64,000 bases of DNA from Sneathiella marina (GCF_023746535.1 NZ_CP098747.1:2316501-2380500), one strand, 5' to 3'; positions 1 through 9,920 are shown, numbered from the stretch's first letter. Notes: generated by a model not told the origin, from the sequence alone. Numbers and translations: made by a program.

Positions 1-1
1 T

Positions 2-1174
2 GTCCAGATTCAGTTATCTTCACGTAACCCGGATCTCTTGCCCGCTGAAATCGCTAAAATTCGTAATCACCTTGAAACCAACGTCAAGGACCTTCTCGAC
101 CTGGAAGATAGCCGGGCCATTCCCGGCATTGAATGGGAAGTGAAGGTTGATCGGGCGCAAGCGGGTCGGTTTGGTGCCGATATCCTGACCGTCGGTAAAA
201 CCATTCAACTTGTCACCAATGGTATCAAGGTCGGCGAGTATCGCCCCGATGACGCCGATGAAGAACTGGATATCCGGGTTCGGTATCCGGATGACAAACG
301 CAGCATCGACCAGTTGGACAGCCTCCGTGTATCCACAGCCAATGGCATGGTTCCCTTGTCAAACTTCGTCACCCGGGAAGCCAAGCAAAAAGTCGGTACG
401 ATAAACCGTGTCGATGCCCGCCGGGTCATGACCGTCAAGGCAAATGTCGGCGGTGATGTTCTGGTGGATACAAAGGTTCAGGAAATACAGGACTGGATTG
501 TAAATGAAGCTAATATTCACCCGGAAGTCAGCTATGTCTTCAAAGGTGAAGATGAAGAACAGAAAAAAGCCATGGCCTTCCTGGTGAAAGCTTTCGCCGT
601 TGCCCTGTTTGTTATGGCAATCATTCTGGTCACCCAGTTCAACAGCTTCTATCATGCGTTCCTGATCCTGACGGCGGTCATCATGTCAACCATTGGCGTG
701 TTCGTTGGCCTGATTATTACCGGACAGCCCTTTGGCATCGTCATGACGGGCGTTGGGGTGATATCCCTCGCCGGAATTGTTGTGAATAACAATATCGTTC
801 TTATTGATACCTATGCCCATCTTCGAAAACAGGGCATGGAAGCAATGGAAGCGATTTTGCGGACCGGCGCGCAACGTCTACGTCCCGTTCTGTTGACGAC
901 AATCACGACGATTTTCGGGTTGCTGCCAATGACGCTGCAAATCAATATTGATTTCGTCACGCGCGAGATTGTCACCGGAGCCCCCTCCTCGCAATGGTGG
1001 GTTCAGCTATCCACGGCAGTTGCCTTTGGCCTGACCTTCGCGACGATCCTCACGTTGGTGATGACGCCGTCCCTGTTGATGGTTGGTGCCAATGTCAGCA
1101 GCTTCTTTGATCGGCGGAGGGCGCGCAAAGCCGAACGGAAACTGATGAAAAATCATCCGGCTCCGGCAGAGTAA
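2..1174 (+). CDS. RND efflux transporter permease, C-terminal part (5' end outside window)
   Basis: The reading frame is already open at base 2 and continues past the TTG at 38, so the gene starts upstream and only about 390 C-terminal residues are seen. They hold the end of the second porter domain and the last membrane segments. The central motif VVNNNIVLIDTY, followed by a run around RLRPVLLTTITTIFGLLPM, is typical of transmembrane segments 10-11 of AcrB/HAE-type pumps. The family forms inner-membrane trimers that use proton influx to export drugs, detergents or metals through a TolC-type channel. The substrate cannot be inferred. The gene ends in a charged tail and is followed by a strong hairpin shared with the convergent pssA. 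Confidence 0.93.
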   Translation, partial: VQIQLSSRNPDLLPAEIAKIRNHLETNVKDLLDLEDSRAIPGIEWEVKVDRAQAGRFGADILTVGKTIQLVTNGIKVGEYRPDDADEELDIRVRYPDDKRSIDQLDSLRVSTANGMVPLSNFVTREAKQKVGTINRVDARRVMTVKANVGGDVLVDTKVQEIQDWIVNEANIHPEVSYVFKGEDEEQKKAMAFLVKAFAVALFVMAIILVTQFNSFYHAFLILTAVIMSTIGVFVGLIITGQPFGIVMTGVGVISLAGIVVNNNIVLIDTYAHLRKQGMEAMEAILRTGAQRLRPVLLTTITTIFGLLPMTLQINIDFVTREIVTGAPSSQWWVQLSTAVAFGLTFATILTLVMTPSLLMVGANVSSFFDRRRARKAERKLMKNHPAPAE

Positions 1175-1183
1175 CAAGCGAAG

Positions 1184-1216
1184 TCGAGCGCGGGTTCAGA
1201 TCCCGCGCTCGATTTA
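1184..1216. terminator. bidirectional hairpin terminator between RND gene and pssA
   Basis: A perfect 11-bp inverted repeat (arms 1184-1194 and 1202-1212, 7-nt loop) is followed on the plus strand by a T-rich stretch. It lies between two convergent genes, so it probably terminates both. Confidence 0.7.
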
Positions 1217-2041
1217 CTTTTCTGTTTTTTTGGATTTGTCTCCATTCGCTGCGGTTTCTTCCGCGGCTTTTTCAACATCAGCTTTTTGCGCTTCCTGCCG
1301 TTCCAATCGATGGTGACTAATCACGGCAAAGGGTATAGTCGCCAGATAAGCAAGGGCAATAAGCGACAAAAGCTGCCAGGGATAGCTGGCCATCATCGCC
1401 GCCATCCCCCCCACAAGGATCAGCATCGGCATAATGAAGCGTCGGGAAATTTTAATGCGCTTGATCGAATAAGTCGGGATCCGGCTGGCCATTAAAAAGG
1501 CCATGAACAACAACCAGGCGGCATTGAGAATGTCCGACCTGAAAAAATCGCTGTCGGTGAAAAAACTCATGACCATAAACAGCAGGGAAATCGACGCGCC
1601 CGCCGGCGCCGCAATCCCCGTAAAATATCCGGCTGCCCATACAGGTTGATCCTCATCCAGCATTGAGTTAAACCGCGCCAGACGCAATCCGCAGGAAACC
1701 GTGTAAATCAAGGCAATAATCCAGCCGATGCCGCCCATACCGGCATCCAGTGTCCATAAAAACAGGACCAGTGCCGGAGCGACACCAAAGCTTACAAAAT
1801 CAGAGAGAGAATCCAATTCGGCGCCAAACCGTGACGTCCCTTTGAGCAATCGGGCCATCCGCCCATCAAGGCCGTCGAGAACCCCTGCTGCCAAAATGGC
1901 GATAACAGCCAATTCCCATTTTTCGTTCAAGGCAAAGCGGACGGATGTCAAACCGGCGCAAAGCGCAAGTGTCGTCAGCATGTTGGGAATGAGAGAGTTT
2001 AACGGCAAAGCCCGAAACCTGTTACGCCGATTAAATGGCAT
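1214..2041 (-). CDS. pssA: CDP-diacylglycerol--serine O-phosphatidyltransferase
   Basis: This 275-residue integral membrane enzyme makes phosphatidylserine from CDP-diacylglycerol and serine at the inner membrane. The CDP-alcohol phosphotransferase signature D-x2-D-G-x2-A-R-x8-G-x3-D-x3-D is complete, running from LDGLDGRMAR to ELDSLSDF near residues 55-80. Several hydrophobic segments flank it, and the tail from about residue 245 is charged and Lys/Glu/Ala-rich. The ATG follows the psd stop codon with no spacer, so the pair is translationally coupled and works as one pathway: PssA makes the lipid that Psd decarboxylates. The length fits the bacterial type II (Bacillus-like) enzyme. Confidence 0.95.
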   Translation of the reverse strand: MPFNRRNRFRALPLNSLIPNMLTTLALCAGLTSVRFALNEKWELAVIAILAAGVLDGLDGRMARLLKGTSRFGAELDSLSDFVSFGVAPALVLFLWTLDAGMGGIGWIIALIYTVSCGLRLARFNSMLDEDQPVWAAGYFTGIAAPAGASISLLFMVMSFFTDSDFFRSDILNAAWLLFMAFLMASRIPTYSIKRIKISRRFIMPMLILVGGMAAMMASYPWQLLSLIALAYLATIPFAVISHHRLERQEAQKADVEKAAEETAANGDKSKKTEK

Positions 2042-2740
2042 TTATCGGACCTCCACCGGCATTGGACCGGAATTTTCGGCGTTGAGGTCGGCAATTATGG
2101 TTTCACCTCCAACCATATTTTGGCCCAGACCAACCAGGGGCTCGACCCCTTCAGGCAGATAGATATCCGTCCGGCTTCCAAAGCGGATCAATCCAAACCG
2201 CTCGCCCGTTCGGACCTGTTGTCCGTCCGTCAGGTAGCAAACGATGCGCCGGGCGACCAATCCAGCGATCTGAACAAATACAACATCCTTGCCATCATCT
2301 GTCCGCAGATGAACCGCATGGCGCTCATTTTCTTCCGACGCCTTGTCCAGGGCGGCATTGAGAAACTTACCCGGGCGATATACCTGACGGACAATAGATC
2401 CGCCCATGGGGATACGATTTACATGCACGTTGAACACATTCAAGAATACACTGACCCGCAACAGGGCATCGGAGCCCATGCCCAGCTCTTCCGGTGGGAC
2501 GGCCCGTTCAATCAACTGGACAACACCGTCAGCCGGGCTGACAATCAATCCCTCCCGGGTCGGCACATTCCGGTCCGGATCACGAAAAAAGTAAACACAC
2601 CAGAGCGTTAGCACGACCCCAATCCAGCCCAAAAAGGACCAGGTAAAGAGAAAAAGGGCCAGGGTCACTGCTGCAAAAATAGCAATAAACCGATGCCCTT
2701 CCGGATTAATCGGTACCAAAACAGACTTCAACGTATCCAT
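2042..2740 (-). CDS. psd: phosphatidylserine decarboxylase proenzyme (short type)
   Basis: The enzyme decarboxylates phosphatidylserine to phosphatidylethanolamine. It is a proenzyme that cleaves itself at a Gly-Ser bond to create the pyruvoyl cofactor. The cleavage site is visible as RFGSR in [14 protein letters not shown] near residue 200. Two hydrophobic segments near the N-terminus anchor it to the inner membrane, and at about 232 residues it matches the short bacterial class. I chose the ATG at 2740 (MDTLKSVL) because it begins the conserved N-terminus; an in-frame ATG at 2770 would add ten charged residues. It lies upstream of pssA and 99 nt downstream of the Atm1-type exporter. Confidence 0.94.
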   Translation of the reverse strand: MDTLKSVLVPINPEGHRFIAIFAAVTLALFLFTWSFLGWIGVVLTLWCVYFFRDPDRNVPTREGLIVSPADGVVQLIERAVPPEELGMGSDALLRVSVFLNVFNVHVNRIPMGGSIVRQVYRPGKFLNAALDKASEENERHAVHLRTDDGKDVVFVQIAGLVARRIVCYLTDGQQVRTGERFGLIRFGSRTDIYLPEGVEPLVGLGQNMVGGETIIADLNAENSGPMPVEVR

Positions 2741-2838
2741 ATTTTTTTCTTTCGGCTCACTAAGTTCCATATATCCCTAGCCCTATAGCGCAGGTACTCG
2801 AGAAATAGAACAAAAAGATGTCAGAAAGAGTGTAGCCT

Positions 2839-4671
2839 TTAATCCATGACCTGCTCAAGCTTCTCTTGATAGCTTGCAGCTTCTTGTTGGCGGGCCCACA
2901 TGCCGGCATATTGTCCGTCAAGCTCGAGAAGCTCGTGATGACGCCCTCTTTCGACAATATGTCCACCATCCAGAACGATAATCTCATCGGCATCGACAAC
3001 CGTGGAAAGCCGGTGCGCAATAACCAGGGTTGTATGATCTTTCGAGACTTCCGCCAGACTGGCCTGGATTTCCTTTTCCGTATGGGAATCAAGGGCCGAG
3101 GTTGCTTCATCAAACAGCAATATGCGCGGGCGCTTCAATATTGTGCGGGCAATGGCTACCCGCTGTTTTTCACCGCCCGAAAGCTTCAGGCCCCGTTCAC
3201 CGACCATGGTGTCATAGCCCTCCGGCAGCTTTTCGAGGAAATGATCTATACTGGCAAGCCGCGCCGCCTCTTCCACTTCCTCGCGGCTGGCACCGGGACG
3301 TCCATATTCAATATTATATCGAATGGTATCGTTGAACAGTACAGTATCCTGCGGGACAATGCCGATGGCAGCCCGTAGCGATTCCTGGGTGGTTTCGTCT
3401 ATGCGGTTCCCATCAATGGTGACATACCCTTCATCCACATCATAGAACCGAAACAGAATACGCGAAATGGTCGACTTTCCGGCGCCGGAAGGACCGACAA
3501 TGGCAATCTTCTTCCCCGGTTCAACCTTGAACGACACATCATGAAGGATTTGGCGATTGGCATCATAGCCAAAATTCACATTGTGAAACTCAACCTCTCC
3601 AGCTCCTTCGACCAGCGGCCGGGCGTCTGCCTTGTCGTCAATTTCCCGGGAAACCAATAACAGTTCAAACATCTTCTCCATGTCCACAAGGCTCTGCTTG
3701 ATTTCCCGATAGACAAATCCCAGAAAATTAAGCGGCTGGATGAGAAGCATTAAAAACGCCTGTATAGCGACAAAATCACCAACGGTATATTGCCCGCCAA
3801 CAACCCCGCGCGCCGAAAGGATCAAGACTGCAACCATACCAATACTGATGATAAGCCCCTGACCGATATTCAAATAAGCCAAAGTCGTGTTGCTTCTGAC
3901 AGCCGCCGTCTCATATCCGGCAAGGGCCTTGTCAAAGCGATGCGCTTCATGCTCTTCATTGCCGAAATATTTCACCGTTTCGAAGTTGAGTAAGCTGTCG
4001 ATGGCTTTGGTATTCGCCTCGCTATCCTTTTCATTCATGGTGCGGCGAAATTTCAACCGCCATTCGGTCACAGCCAGCGTGAAATAGATATAGCCGACGA
4101 GGGTTGAAAACGTGATAAGAGAGATCAGCCAGCCATATTCGACCAGTAATATCCCGCAGATAAAGACGATTTTCAAAAGCGTCGGAATGATGTTGAACAG
4201 CATAAAACGAAGCAGGAAATCAATCCCCTTCGTTCCCCGCTCAATAGCACGGCTGAGGCCACCGGTCTGCCGATCCATATGGAACCTGAGGGACAATTTA
4301 TGAAGATGCCGGAAAGTGGATAGCCCGACCTGGCGAATGGCGTTCTGGCCGACCTTCGCGAAAACCGCATCTCGCAACTCTGCAAATGCCTGCGTCAGCA
4401 CCCGGGCGGCACCATAGGCGACAATCAGGCCAAGCGGCATAACAATAACCGGATTAACATCCCCCGTCATGTCATCAACAATAAACTTGAGAAGATAAGG
4501 CGAATAAACCGACGCAACTTCGGCCAGGACCAAAAGAATGACAGCAATAATCACCCTGATTTTCAGATCTGTCCGATCGGAAATCCATAAATAGGTGCCA
4601 AGTGTCCGGATCGTCCCAAAATGACTACGTTTTGCGTCATGGGAATGGCTGTCGAATTTGGTATCGCTCAT
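2839..4671 (-). CDS. Atm1/ABCB7-type ABC exporter (fused membrane and ATPase domains)
   Basis: This half-transporter of about 610 residues has six predicted membrane spans followed by a nucleotide-binding domain. Visible motifs are Walker A (GPSGAGKST), the ABC signature (LSGGEKQRVAIAR) and Walker B with D-loop (ILLFDEATSALD). The stretch RQTGGLSRAIERGTKGIDF is characteristic of the Atm1/HMT1 subfamily, which exports glutathione-linked sulfur compounds or metal-thiolate complexes. I chose ATG 4671 (MSDTKFDSHSHD) over an ATG at 4752, because the 27 added residues look like upstream non-coding sequence. The exact substrate here is inferred only from subfamily. Confidence 0.92.
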   Translation of the reverse strand: MSDTKFDSHSHDAKRSHFGTIRTLGTYLWISDRTDLKIRVIIAVILLVLAEVASVYSPYLLKFIVDDMTGDVNPVIVMPLGLIVAYGAARVLTQAFAELRDAVFAKVGQNAIRQVGLSTFRHLHKLSLRFHMDRQTGGLSRAIERGTKGIDFLLRFMLFNIIPTLLKIVFICGILLVEYGWLISLITFSTLVGYIYFTLAVTEWRLKFRRTMNEKDSEANTKAIDSLLNFETVKYFGNEEHEAHRFDKALAGYETAAVRSNTTLAYLNIGQGLIISIGMVAVLILSARGVVGGQYTVGDFVAIQAFLMLLIQPLNFLGFVYREIKQSLVDMEKMFELLLVSREIDDKADARPLVEGAGEVEFHNVNFGYDANRQILHDVSFKVEPGKKIAIVGPSGAGKSTISRILFRFYDVDEGYVTIDGNRIDETTQESLRAAIGIVPQDTVLFNDTIRYNIEYGRPGASREEVEEAARLASIDHFLEKLPEGYDTMVGERGLKLSGGEKQRVAIARTILKRPRILLFDEATSALDSHTEKEIQASLAEVSKDHTTLVIAHRLSTVVDADEIIVLDGGHIVERGRHHELLELDGQYAGMWARQQEAASYQEKLEQVMD

Positions 4672-4818
4672 ACAAGTTCCATAGAAATTTAACGGCCAAA
4701 TAAAATACGATAATTTCGGCGTTTCTCTTAGCGATATCTTCGGCCGATGCACAAAGTGTGATGTTTACCACACCTCACTCGCCCGAAGACCTGCGCTTGG
4801 AACCAAGAAAGTGAAGGA

Positions 4819-5964
4819 TTAATCTTTGCTCGGCAGTTTGAATATCTGACCTGGAAAAATAAGATGCGGATTGCGAATCTGATCCTGATTGGCCTGATAG
4901 ATAACCGTATACTCCGTCCCTTCCCCATACACCCGGCGGGCGATCCGCCACAGACTGTTTCCGGGCTGAACAATGGCACTCAATTTACCATTTTCCTGCG
5001 CCAGGATAACGTCACTCGCCGGAGCGCGCTGGAAGGGGAGTTCAACACGTGAGACAACAGTTCCTGTTGGGTCAAGCTGATCGATCCGTAGTTTGTAGGT
5101 GCCTGCCGGTACCGGGTGATCGGGACGCATTGACCAGTTTCCATCCGCATCAACAACGGCGGAACCGACAGCACGATTATTTACATAGACCTGTATGGTA
5201 TTGCCGGGCTTGCCTTTTCCGGAAAGCTCCAGATTGCCTGCATCTCCATAATTAACAGCGCCAAGCGACAATCCCTTGGCTTCAGAAAGATCTCCGACCG
5301 GGGCCGGCACCTGGAGCAGCTTTACCTGCCCATCTGTTTCGGCATTTCCTTCTTTCGGTGCCAACATCGCAATTGCCGGGGCGCGTTCCGTCAAAGGTTT
5401 CGTACAATCGGGCACATTCATAACCACCAATTTTCCGGATTCCAGCTCCCTACCATCAGGGTTTTTCGCAATTAGATTAACGGTTTGCGAGCCCGAAGGT
5501 AAAGGTTTAGTTGAAGAGAAAACCCATTCGCCGCGCGCCGATGTCTTGACCTCCCCTGTATCATTCCCGCCAACAACAATTGTTACCATGGAATTGGGGA
5601 CGCCCCGGCCGGCAATCAGAATTTCACAGTTTTGATCGACCCTGACCACATCAAAACTCGGGCGGGCAGCCGCCATCTTCTGTGCGGCTTCATCCTCGGA
5701 CGTATCCAGTTTCTTATCAACAATCTGCGCCGTGGATGTCGATCCAGTCGCGGAGGCCTTCTTGTCCGCTGGCTTTGTATCCGTGGTCGTGTCGTTAGAA
5801 CGATCCGGTGCGGTAGTATCAGCTTGCGGAGATTCAGAGGAAATAGCGCTTTGCTTGGGCACGCCCCCTTCTTCATCGGACGAAAAGAGATTGCCTCCCT
5901 TGATGTAGAGAAATACGCCTGCCACGATGAGCAGTAAAACTGCCAGGATACCAAATACGCGCAC
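4819..5964 (-). CDS. membrane-anchored LysM domain protein with Ig-like repeats
   Basis: The 381-residue protein begins with a single hydrophobic helix (residues 4-22, signal anchor). A Ser/Thr/Lys/Asp-rich disordered linker follows (about 30-100), then two beta-sandwich-like repeats with the pattern G-x-G-x-P-x-x-x-x-x-V (about 105-180 and 235-310), and a C-terminal LysM domain (about 330-378: IVQPGNSLWRIARRVYG through IFPGQIFKLP). LysM binds the glycan strands of peptidoglycan. The arrangement is common in alphaproteobacterial cell-envelope proteins of unknown precise role. It is a single gene with its own upstream spacer. Confidence 0.85.
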   Translation of the reverse strand: MRVFGILAVLLLIVAGVFLYIKGGNLFSSDEEGGVPKQSAISSESPQADTTAPDRSNDTTTDTKPADKKASATGSTSTAQIVDKKLDTSEDEAAQKMAAARPSFDVVRVDQNCEILIAGRGVPNSMVTIVVGGNDTGEVKTSARGEWVFSSTKPLPSGSQTVNLIAKNPDGRELESGKLVVMNVPDCTKPLTERAPAIAMLAPKEGNAETDGQVKLLQVPAPVGDLSEAKGLSLGAVNYGDAGNLELSGKGKPGNTIQVYVNNRAVGSAVVDADGNWSMRPDHPVPAGTYKLRIDQLDPTGTVVSRVELPFQRAPASDVILAQENGKLSAIVQPGNSLWRIARRVYGEGTEYTVIYQANQDQIRNPHLIFPGQIFKLPSKD

Positions 5965-6050
5965 CAGAGCCTCGCTATCAAAACTAAATGTGGCGCCATT
6001 ATGTACTGCCCGGACGCTTCACGCAACGCCTAGGGTCAGAACCTATAAAT

Positions 6051-6971
6051 TTAGGAGGCAGAAGCGCGTTTCACCACATTATTTATGGGTTTGATAGATT
6101 TCAGATAATCGGCAATAGCGGCGAGATCCTCATCCGTTAGTTTCGAAAGACTATGATCGATGACTTCCGCCATGCTCCCCTGGACGTCATCATAATCTGG
6201 CTTCAACCCGGTTTTCATAAAACTGACAATATCGCCTTTCGACCAGTCCCCAATTCCTGTTTCAGGGTCCGGGGTAATGTTTGGAACAAACTCCCCTTCA
6301 CCGCCGTTCGGTGTCCCGGCCATATAAAGCGAGTTATCAACACCCCCAAACATATTTCTGGGTGTATGGCATTCTCCGCAATGGGTCAAAGCATCGACCA
6401 GATATCCGCCGCGCGCCACTTCGACAGAGGCGCCTTCCGGGGCAACATAGGGTCCCTCTTTAAAGAACAGCAATCGCCAGCCCCATTGCAGCCACCGCCA
6501 GGAGAAGGGAGACGAGACTTCGTGGGGCTTATCCTCCTGAACTATTTTAGGAAGACTATCGAGGTAAGCCTTTATAGCCAAACCATCTTCATCCGTAATC
6601 TTTGTATAACTGGTATAGGGAAATACGGGAAAATAAGGGTGACCTGACGGGCTAATACCCTGCTTCAGGGCATCCAGAAACTGCTCGTCAGTCCAACCGC
6701 CAATCCCGGTTTCATCATCTGCTGTAATATTTGGACTGTAGAATATCCCAAAAGGGGTTTTTAGCGGCCTGCCACCTGCAAACGGCTGGCTGCCTTCTAC
6801 TGGCAGGGTGTGACAGCCATAGCATCCCCCTGCTGCCGTAAGATATTCACCGCGCGCCGTGGTCTCATCCGCCGTGGCGGCTGGAAGCTGTAGCATTCCC
6901 ATGAATGCTACAGCTAGCGCCGCGCCGAAAATCCTTGCAACTGAGTTTATGGAATATTCGGCGCTCATCAC
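6051..6971 (-). CDS. periplasmic di-haem cytochrome c
   Basis: The 306-residue protein carries an N-terminal signal peptide (hydrophobic to about residue 33, ending PAATA) and two class I cytochrome c domains. The haem-binding motifs are CYGCH near residue 50 and CGECH near residue 200. Both domains contain the PNITPD/SPNITAD-type loop with a nearby Met that usually supplies the sixth ligand. The architecture resembles the cytochrome subunit of membrane alcohol/aldehyde dehydrogenases and related electron carriers, but no dehydrogenase lies beside it. The next gene downstream on the mRNA side is unrelated (LysM). It follows a cytochrome c'-type gene 23 nt upstream, so the two are probably co-transcribed. 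Confidence 0.93.
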   Translation of the reverse strand: MMSAEYSINSVARIFGAALAVAFMGMLQLPAATADETTARGEYLTAAGGCYGCHTLPVEGSQPFAGGRPLKTPFGIFYSPNITADDETGIGGWTDEQFLDALKQGISPSGHPYFPVFPYTSYTKITDEDGLAIKAYLDSLPKIVQEDKPHEVSSPFSWRWLQWGWRLLFFKEGPYVAPEGASVEVARGGYLVDALTHCGECHTPRNMFGGVDNSLYMAGTPNGGEGEFVPNITPDPETGIGDWSKGDIVSFMKTGLKPDYDDVQGSMAEVIDHSLSKLTDEDLAAIADYLKSIKPINNVVKRASAS

Positions 6972-6994
6972 TCTTTGTCCGTTATCTGTCCGTT

Positions 6995-7468
6995 CTATTG
7001 TTTTGGCTTGCGGAACGGTTTATGACAACCGCCACAGGTTGCACCTGTTGCCTTGAGGGCAGCACCGATTTTTGCCTGATCTCCCGACTGTACAGCAACG
7101 ACCAATTGCAAACTTGCAGCCTGCAAATCTTCGATTGCCTTGGCGAATTTATCCTTGTTTGCTTCATCCCAGATATCCGGTTTTGAACGAGATTTTTCAA
7201 CGCCTGAACCGGCAGGGAACCATTTGCCCATATTCGCCGAAAGTTGTGCGACTGCTTTGGCATTTTGGTTTAAAGCATCGGAATAAGCTACTTCACCCTT
7301 TGCTACTTTTCCAATAGCACCCATATTCATTCCAAGTTTTTTCATTTCGGCAATCCGGTAATCGGCTTCCGCATTTCCCGTTGTTTCAGAATGTGCACTT
7401 GCCACACCCAAGATAATACCACTTCCCAGAATAACACCGAAAACGGTCTTCGTAAGTCTATTGCTCAT
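6995..7468 (-). CDS. class II cytochrome c (cytochrome c'/c-556 type)
   Basis: The 157-residue precursor has a signal peptide (through about residue 25) and a helical body. Its single haem site, CGGCH, lies near the C-terminus (last 15 residues), as in four-helix-bundle class II cytochromes. I chose ATG 7468 because GGAGG sits 10 nt upstream; a GTG six codons earlier lacks such a site. It is probably co-transcribed with the di-haem cytochrome that follows. Class II cytochromes act as electron carriers or NO-binding proteins; the sequence alone does not decide which. Confidence 0.9.
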   Translation of the reverse strand: MSNRLTKTVFGVILGSGIILGVASAHSETTGNAEADYRIAEMKKLGMNMGAIGKVAKGEVAYSDALNQNAKAVAQLSANMGKWFPAGSGVEKSRSKPDIWDEANKDKFAKAIEDLQAASLQLVVAVQSGDQAKIGAALKATGATCGGCHKPFRKPKQ

Positions 7469-7551
7469 TTGTAGAACCCTCCTCACCTAATTGTTTGTTT
7501 TAAAGCCAACACTTGCCGTGCATGATTATTCCATATGCACCGTAATATCAC

Positions 7552-7917
7552 CTAGGGTAGTTTGACAACTATTTCTTCACCGCCATAGCCATCTATCTTG
7601 TCATGGGCCCGGACTTTAACCTCCTTCACATGCATGGGAATTGACAGGGTCATGGACCGGGTAAAGGGTTGCTCGCTCACATGTGGATGCATTAGAACAC
7701 GGGTGCCCAGGATATTTCCCTGCAAATCCAATACGTCCCATTTATCCGCATAATGATCCCACCCCTCATCTTCATGCTTCACGGTAACGCTGAAACGGTA
7801 CACGTCCGCTTCCACTTTTGACACATTAACACCCAGTACCTCGGCTTCACCAGCAAACACCAGGCTTGACGCCATCGCCATTAAACCGCAAACAGTACAA
7901 ATCAATTTTCTAGTCAT
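7552..7917 (-). CDS. small periplasmic protein of unknown function
   Basis: The 121-residue protein has a clear signal peptide (cleavage after SLVFA, about residue 22) and a beta-rich mature part. It contains the motif HPHVSEQPFTRSM and a C-terminal DGYGGEEIVVKLP. I recall similar short secreted proteins in marine alphaproteobacteria but no assigned function. It is transcribed away from the LOG gene, with about 30 bp between them, and lies upstream of the cytochromes, which is compatible with a periplasmic redox role but does not prove one. Confidence 0.75.
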   Translation of the reverse strand: MTRKLICTVCGLMAMASSLVFAGEAEVLGVNVSKVEADVYRFSVTVKHEDEGWDHYADKWDVLDLQGNILGTRVLMHPHVSEQPFTRSMTLSIPMHVKEVKVRAHDKIDGYGGEEIVVKLP

Positions 7918-7946
7918 TCAATCTCTTTCTTATTACAGGTCCCGAT

Positions 7947-8531
7947 ATGATCAAGATTACTTCTCTTTGTGTTTATTGCGGTTCCAGAATGCCAACGGAC
8001 CCTGACCATAAAGAAGCGGCACGCCTGCTTGGCCAGCAATTGGGGCAAAGCAACATAAAGCTTGTTTATGGCGGTGGCCATGTCGGATTGATGGGGATCA
8101 CGGCCGATGCCACGCTAGACGCAGGTGGTCAGGTTATCGGGATTATCCCTGCGCATCTACATGATATCGAGGTTAGTCACGAGAAATTGACAGAACTTCA
8201 TGTCGTCGACAGCATGCATGTCCGCAAAGAAATGATGTTTCAGCTATCTGATGCCTTCGCGATTTTGCCGGGCGGACTGGGTACTTTGGACGAAACCTTC
8301 GAGATGATTACCTGGCGACAGCTCAATCTCCATGACAAGCCCATTATCCTTGTAAATTACAAGAAATACTGGGACCCTTTCCTCAAATTGATCGAGCACA
8401 TGATCGATGCAGGATTCGTTCAGCCCGAAGTTTGGACTTATTTTCAGGTTGTCGAGAGGCTCGAGGACATCCTACCAGCCCTAAATGCCGTTCCACAGAC
8501 ACAAATCAACGCAGATGTGTCAAAATTCTAG
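7947..8531 (+). CDS. LOG-family cytokinin riboside 5'-monophosphate phosphoribohydrolase (TIGR00730)
   Basis: The 194-residue Rossmann-like enzyme has both hallmark motifs of the lonely-guy family: GGGHVGLMG (about 43-51) and PGGLGTLDETFE (about 109-120), where the glutamate and arginine pocket cleaves the N-glycosidic bond. Bacterial members hydrolyse nucleoside 5'-monophosphates such as AMP or modified adenine nucleotides, releasing the base. The protein is cytosolic and of normal length. It precedes icd on the same strand, separated by a weak hairpin, so joint transcription is uncertain. Confidence 0.93.
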   Translation: MIKITSLCVYCGSRMPTDPDHKEAARLLGQQLGQSNIKLVYGGGHVGLMGITADATLDAGGQVIGIIPAHLHDIEVSHEKLTELHVVDSMHVRKEMMFQLSDAFAILPGGLGTLDETFEMITWRQLNLHDKPIILVNYKKYWDPFLKLIEHMIDAGFVQPEVWTYFQVVERLEDILPALNAVPQTQINADVSKF

Positions 8532-8558
8532 GATAAATTCACGCTTTTTGTCAGTACA

Positions 8559-8577
8559 GCTTGCACCTGTTGCAAGC
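8559..8577 (+). terminator. possible weak hairpin after the LOG gene
   Basis: A 7-bp inverted repeat (GCTTGCA/TGCAAGC with a 5-nt loop) is followed by a mixed T-containing stretch. It is short, so it may be a weak terminator or chance. It also lies in the presumed icd leader. Confidence 0.3.
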
Positions 8578-8631
8578 GATGCTATTTTGCTGCCGATAAT
8601 GAAAAACATATAGGCAAAGAAGGAAATCGAT

Positions 8632-9846
8632 ATGCCAAAGATTCAAGTCCAAAATCCGGTAGTTGAACTGGATGGCGACGAAATGACCCGGATTATCTGG
8701 GAGTTCATTAAGAACAAGCTTATCCTCCCGTACCTGGATATCGATTTGAAATATTACGATCTGGGAATGGAATTCCGCGATCAAACCGATGACCAGATTA
8801 CTGTCGATGCGGCGGAAGCCATTCAAAAATATGGCGTTGGTGTCAAATGCGCAACCATCACTCCCGATGAGCAGCGCGTCGAGGAATTCGGCCTGAAAAA
8901 AATGTATCGCTCACCCAACGGCACTATTCGGAATATTCTGGGCGGCACAGTTTTCCGTGAGCCCATTATTTGTTCCAACGTGCCCCGGCTTGTTCCGGGC
9001 TGGACAGATCCCATTGTTATCGGCCGTCATGCCTTTGGTGACCAGTACCGGGCAACAGATATGCTTATTCCGGGGCCCGGTAAATTGACCATGAAATACG
9101 AGCCTGCAGATGGCGGCGCGGCGCAGGAATTTGAGATCTTTGATTTCAAAAGCAGCGGCATCGCCATGGGCATGTATAACCTTGATGAATCCATTCGCGG
9201 TTTCGCCCGGGCCTGCATGAATTATGGCTTGAACAGAAACTGGCCGGTTTACCTGTCCACGAAGAATACAATCATGAAAGCCTATGACGGGCGGTTCAAG
9301 GATCTGTTCGAAGAAGTGTTCCAAAGTGAATTCAAGGCTGAATTCGATAAGCGGGGCCTGACCTACGAGCATCGTCTGATCGATGACATGGTCGCCTGCG
9401 CCATGAAATGGTCTGGCAAATATGTCTGGGCCTGTAAAAACTATGATGGGGATGTTCAGTCCGATACGGTTGCCCAGGGCTTCGGCTCTCTCGGGCTGAT
9501 GACCTCTGTGCTGATGACCCCTGATGGGGAAACCGTTGAAGCTGAGGCCGCCCATGGTACCGTTACCCGGCATTATCGCATGCATCAGCGCGGGGAAGAA
9601 ACATCCACTAATCCGATTGCCTCCATCTTTGCCTGGTCACGGGGACTGATGCATCGGGCGAAACTGGATAACAATGACACCTTGATGGACTTCGCAACCA
9701 AACTGGAATCGGTTTGTGTCGCAACGGTCGAAAATGGTGACATGACCAAAGACCTGGCCTTATTGGTGGGGCCGGACCAGCCTTGGCTGACCACCAATCA
9801 GTTCCTGGATGCACTGGATTCAAATCTGCAGAAACAGATGGCCTGA
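8632..9846 (+). CDS. icd: NADP-dependent isocitrate dehydrogenase
   Basis: The TCA-cycle enzyme oxidatively decarboxylates isocitrate to 2-oxoglutarate, producing NADPH. At 404 residues it belongs to the eukaryote-like dimeric type common in Alphaproteobacteria. Visible motifs are the substrate-loop region [19 protein letters not shown] (about 95-113), [16 protein letters not shown] (about 210-225) and the cofactor loop [10 protein letters not shown] (about 308-317), in the position associated with NADP specificity. AAGGAA precedes the ATG at a good distance. A strong terminator follows. Confidence 0.97.
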   Translation: MPKIQVQNPVVELDGDEMTRIIWEFIKNKLILPYLDIDLKYYDLGMEFRDQTDDQITVDAAEAIQKYGVGVKCATITPDEQRVEEFGLKKMYRSPNGTIRNILGGTVFREPIICSNVPRLVPGWTDPIVIGRHAFGDQYRATDMLIPGPGKLTMKYEPADGGAAQEFEIFDFKSSGIAMGMYNLDESIRGFARACMNYGLNRNWPVYLSTKNTIMKAYDGRFKDLFEEVFQSEFKAEFDKRGLTYEHRLIDDMVACAMKWSGKYVWACKNYDGDVQSDTVAQGFGSLGLMTSVLMTPDGETVEAEAAHGTVTRHYRMHQRGEETSTNPIASIFAWSRGLMHRAKLDNNDTLMDFATKLESVCVATVENGDMTKDLALLVGPDQPWLTTNQFLDALDSNLQKQMA

Positions 9847-9866
9847 TCGACTGCGAAACAGCTACG

Positions 9867-9896
9867 GAAAAGGCCGGTAAATTACCGGCCTTTTTA
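9867..9896 (+). terminator. Rho-independent terminator of icd
   Basis: A near-perfect palindromic stem (AAGGCCGGTAA with its complement) ends in a run of five T on the plus strand, 25 nt after the icd stop codon. The A-run on the other side means it could also work on the minus strand. Confidence 0.85.
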
Positions 9897-9920
9897 TTAC
9901 CAAACACTCACCAATCCAAT

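Noticed and set aside
38-1174. TTG at 38 as the start of the first gene
   Set aside because: The frame is open to the window edge and the upstream residues continue the RND porter domain.
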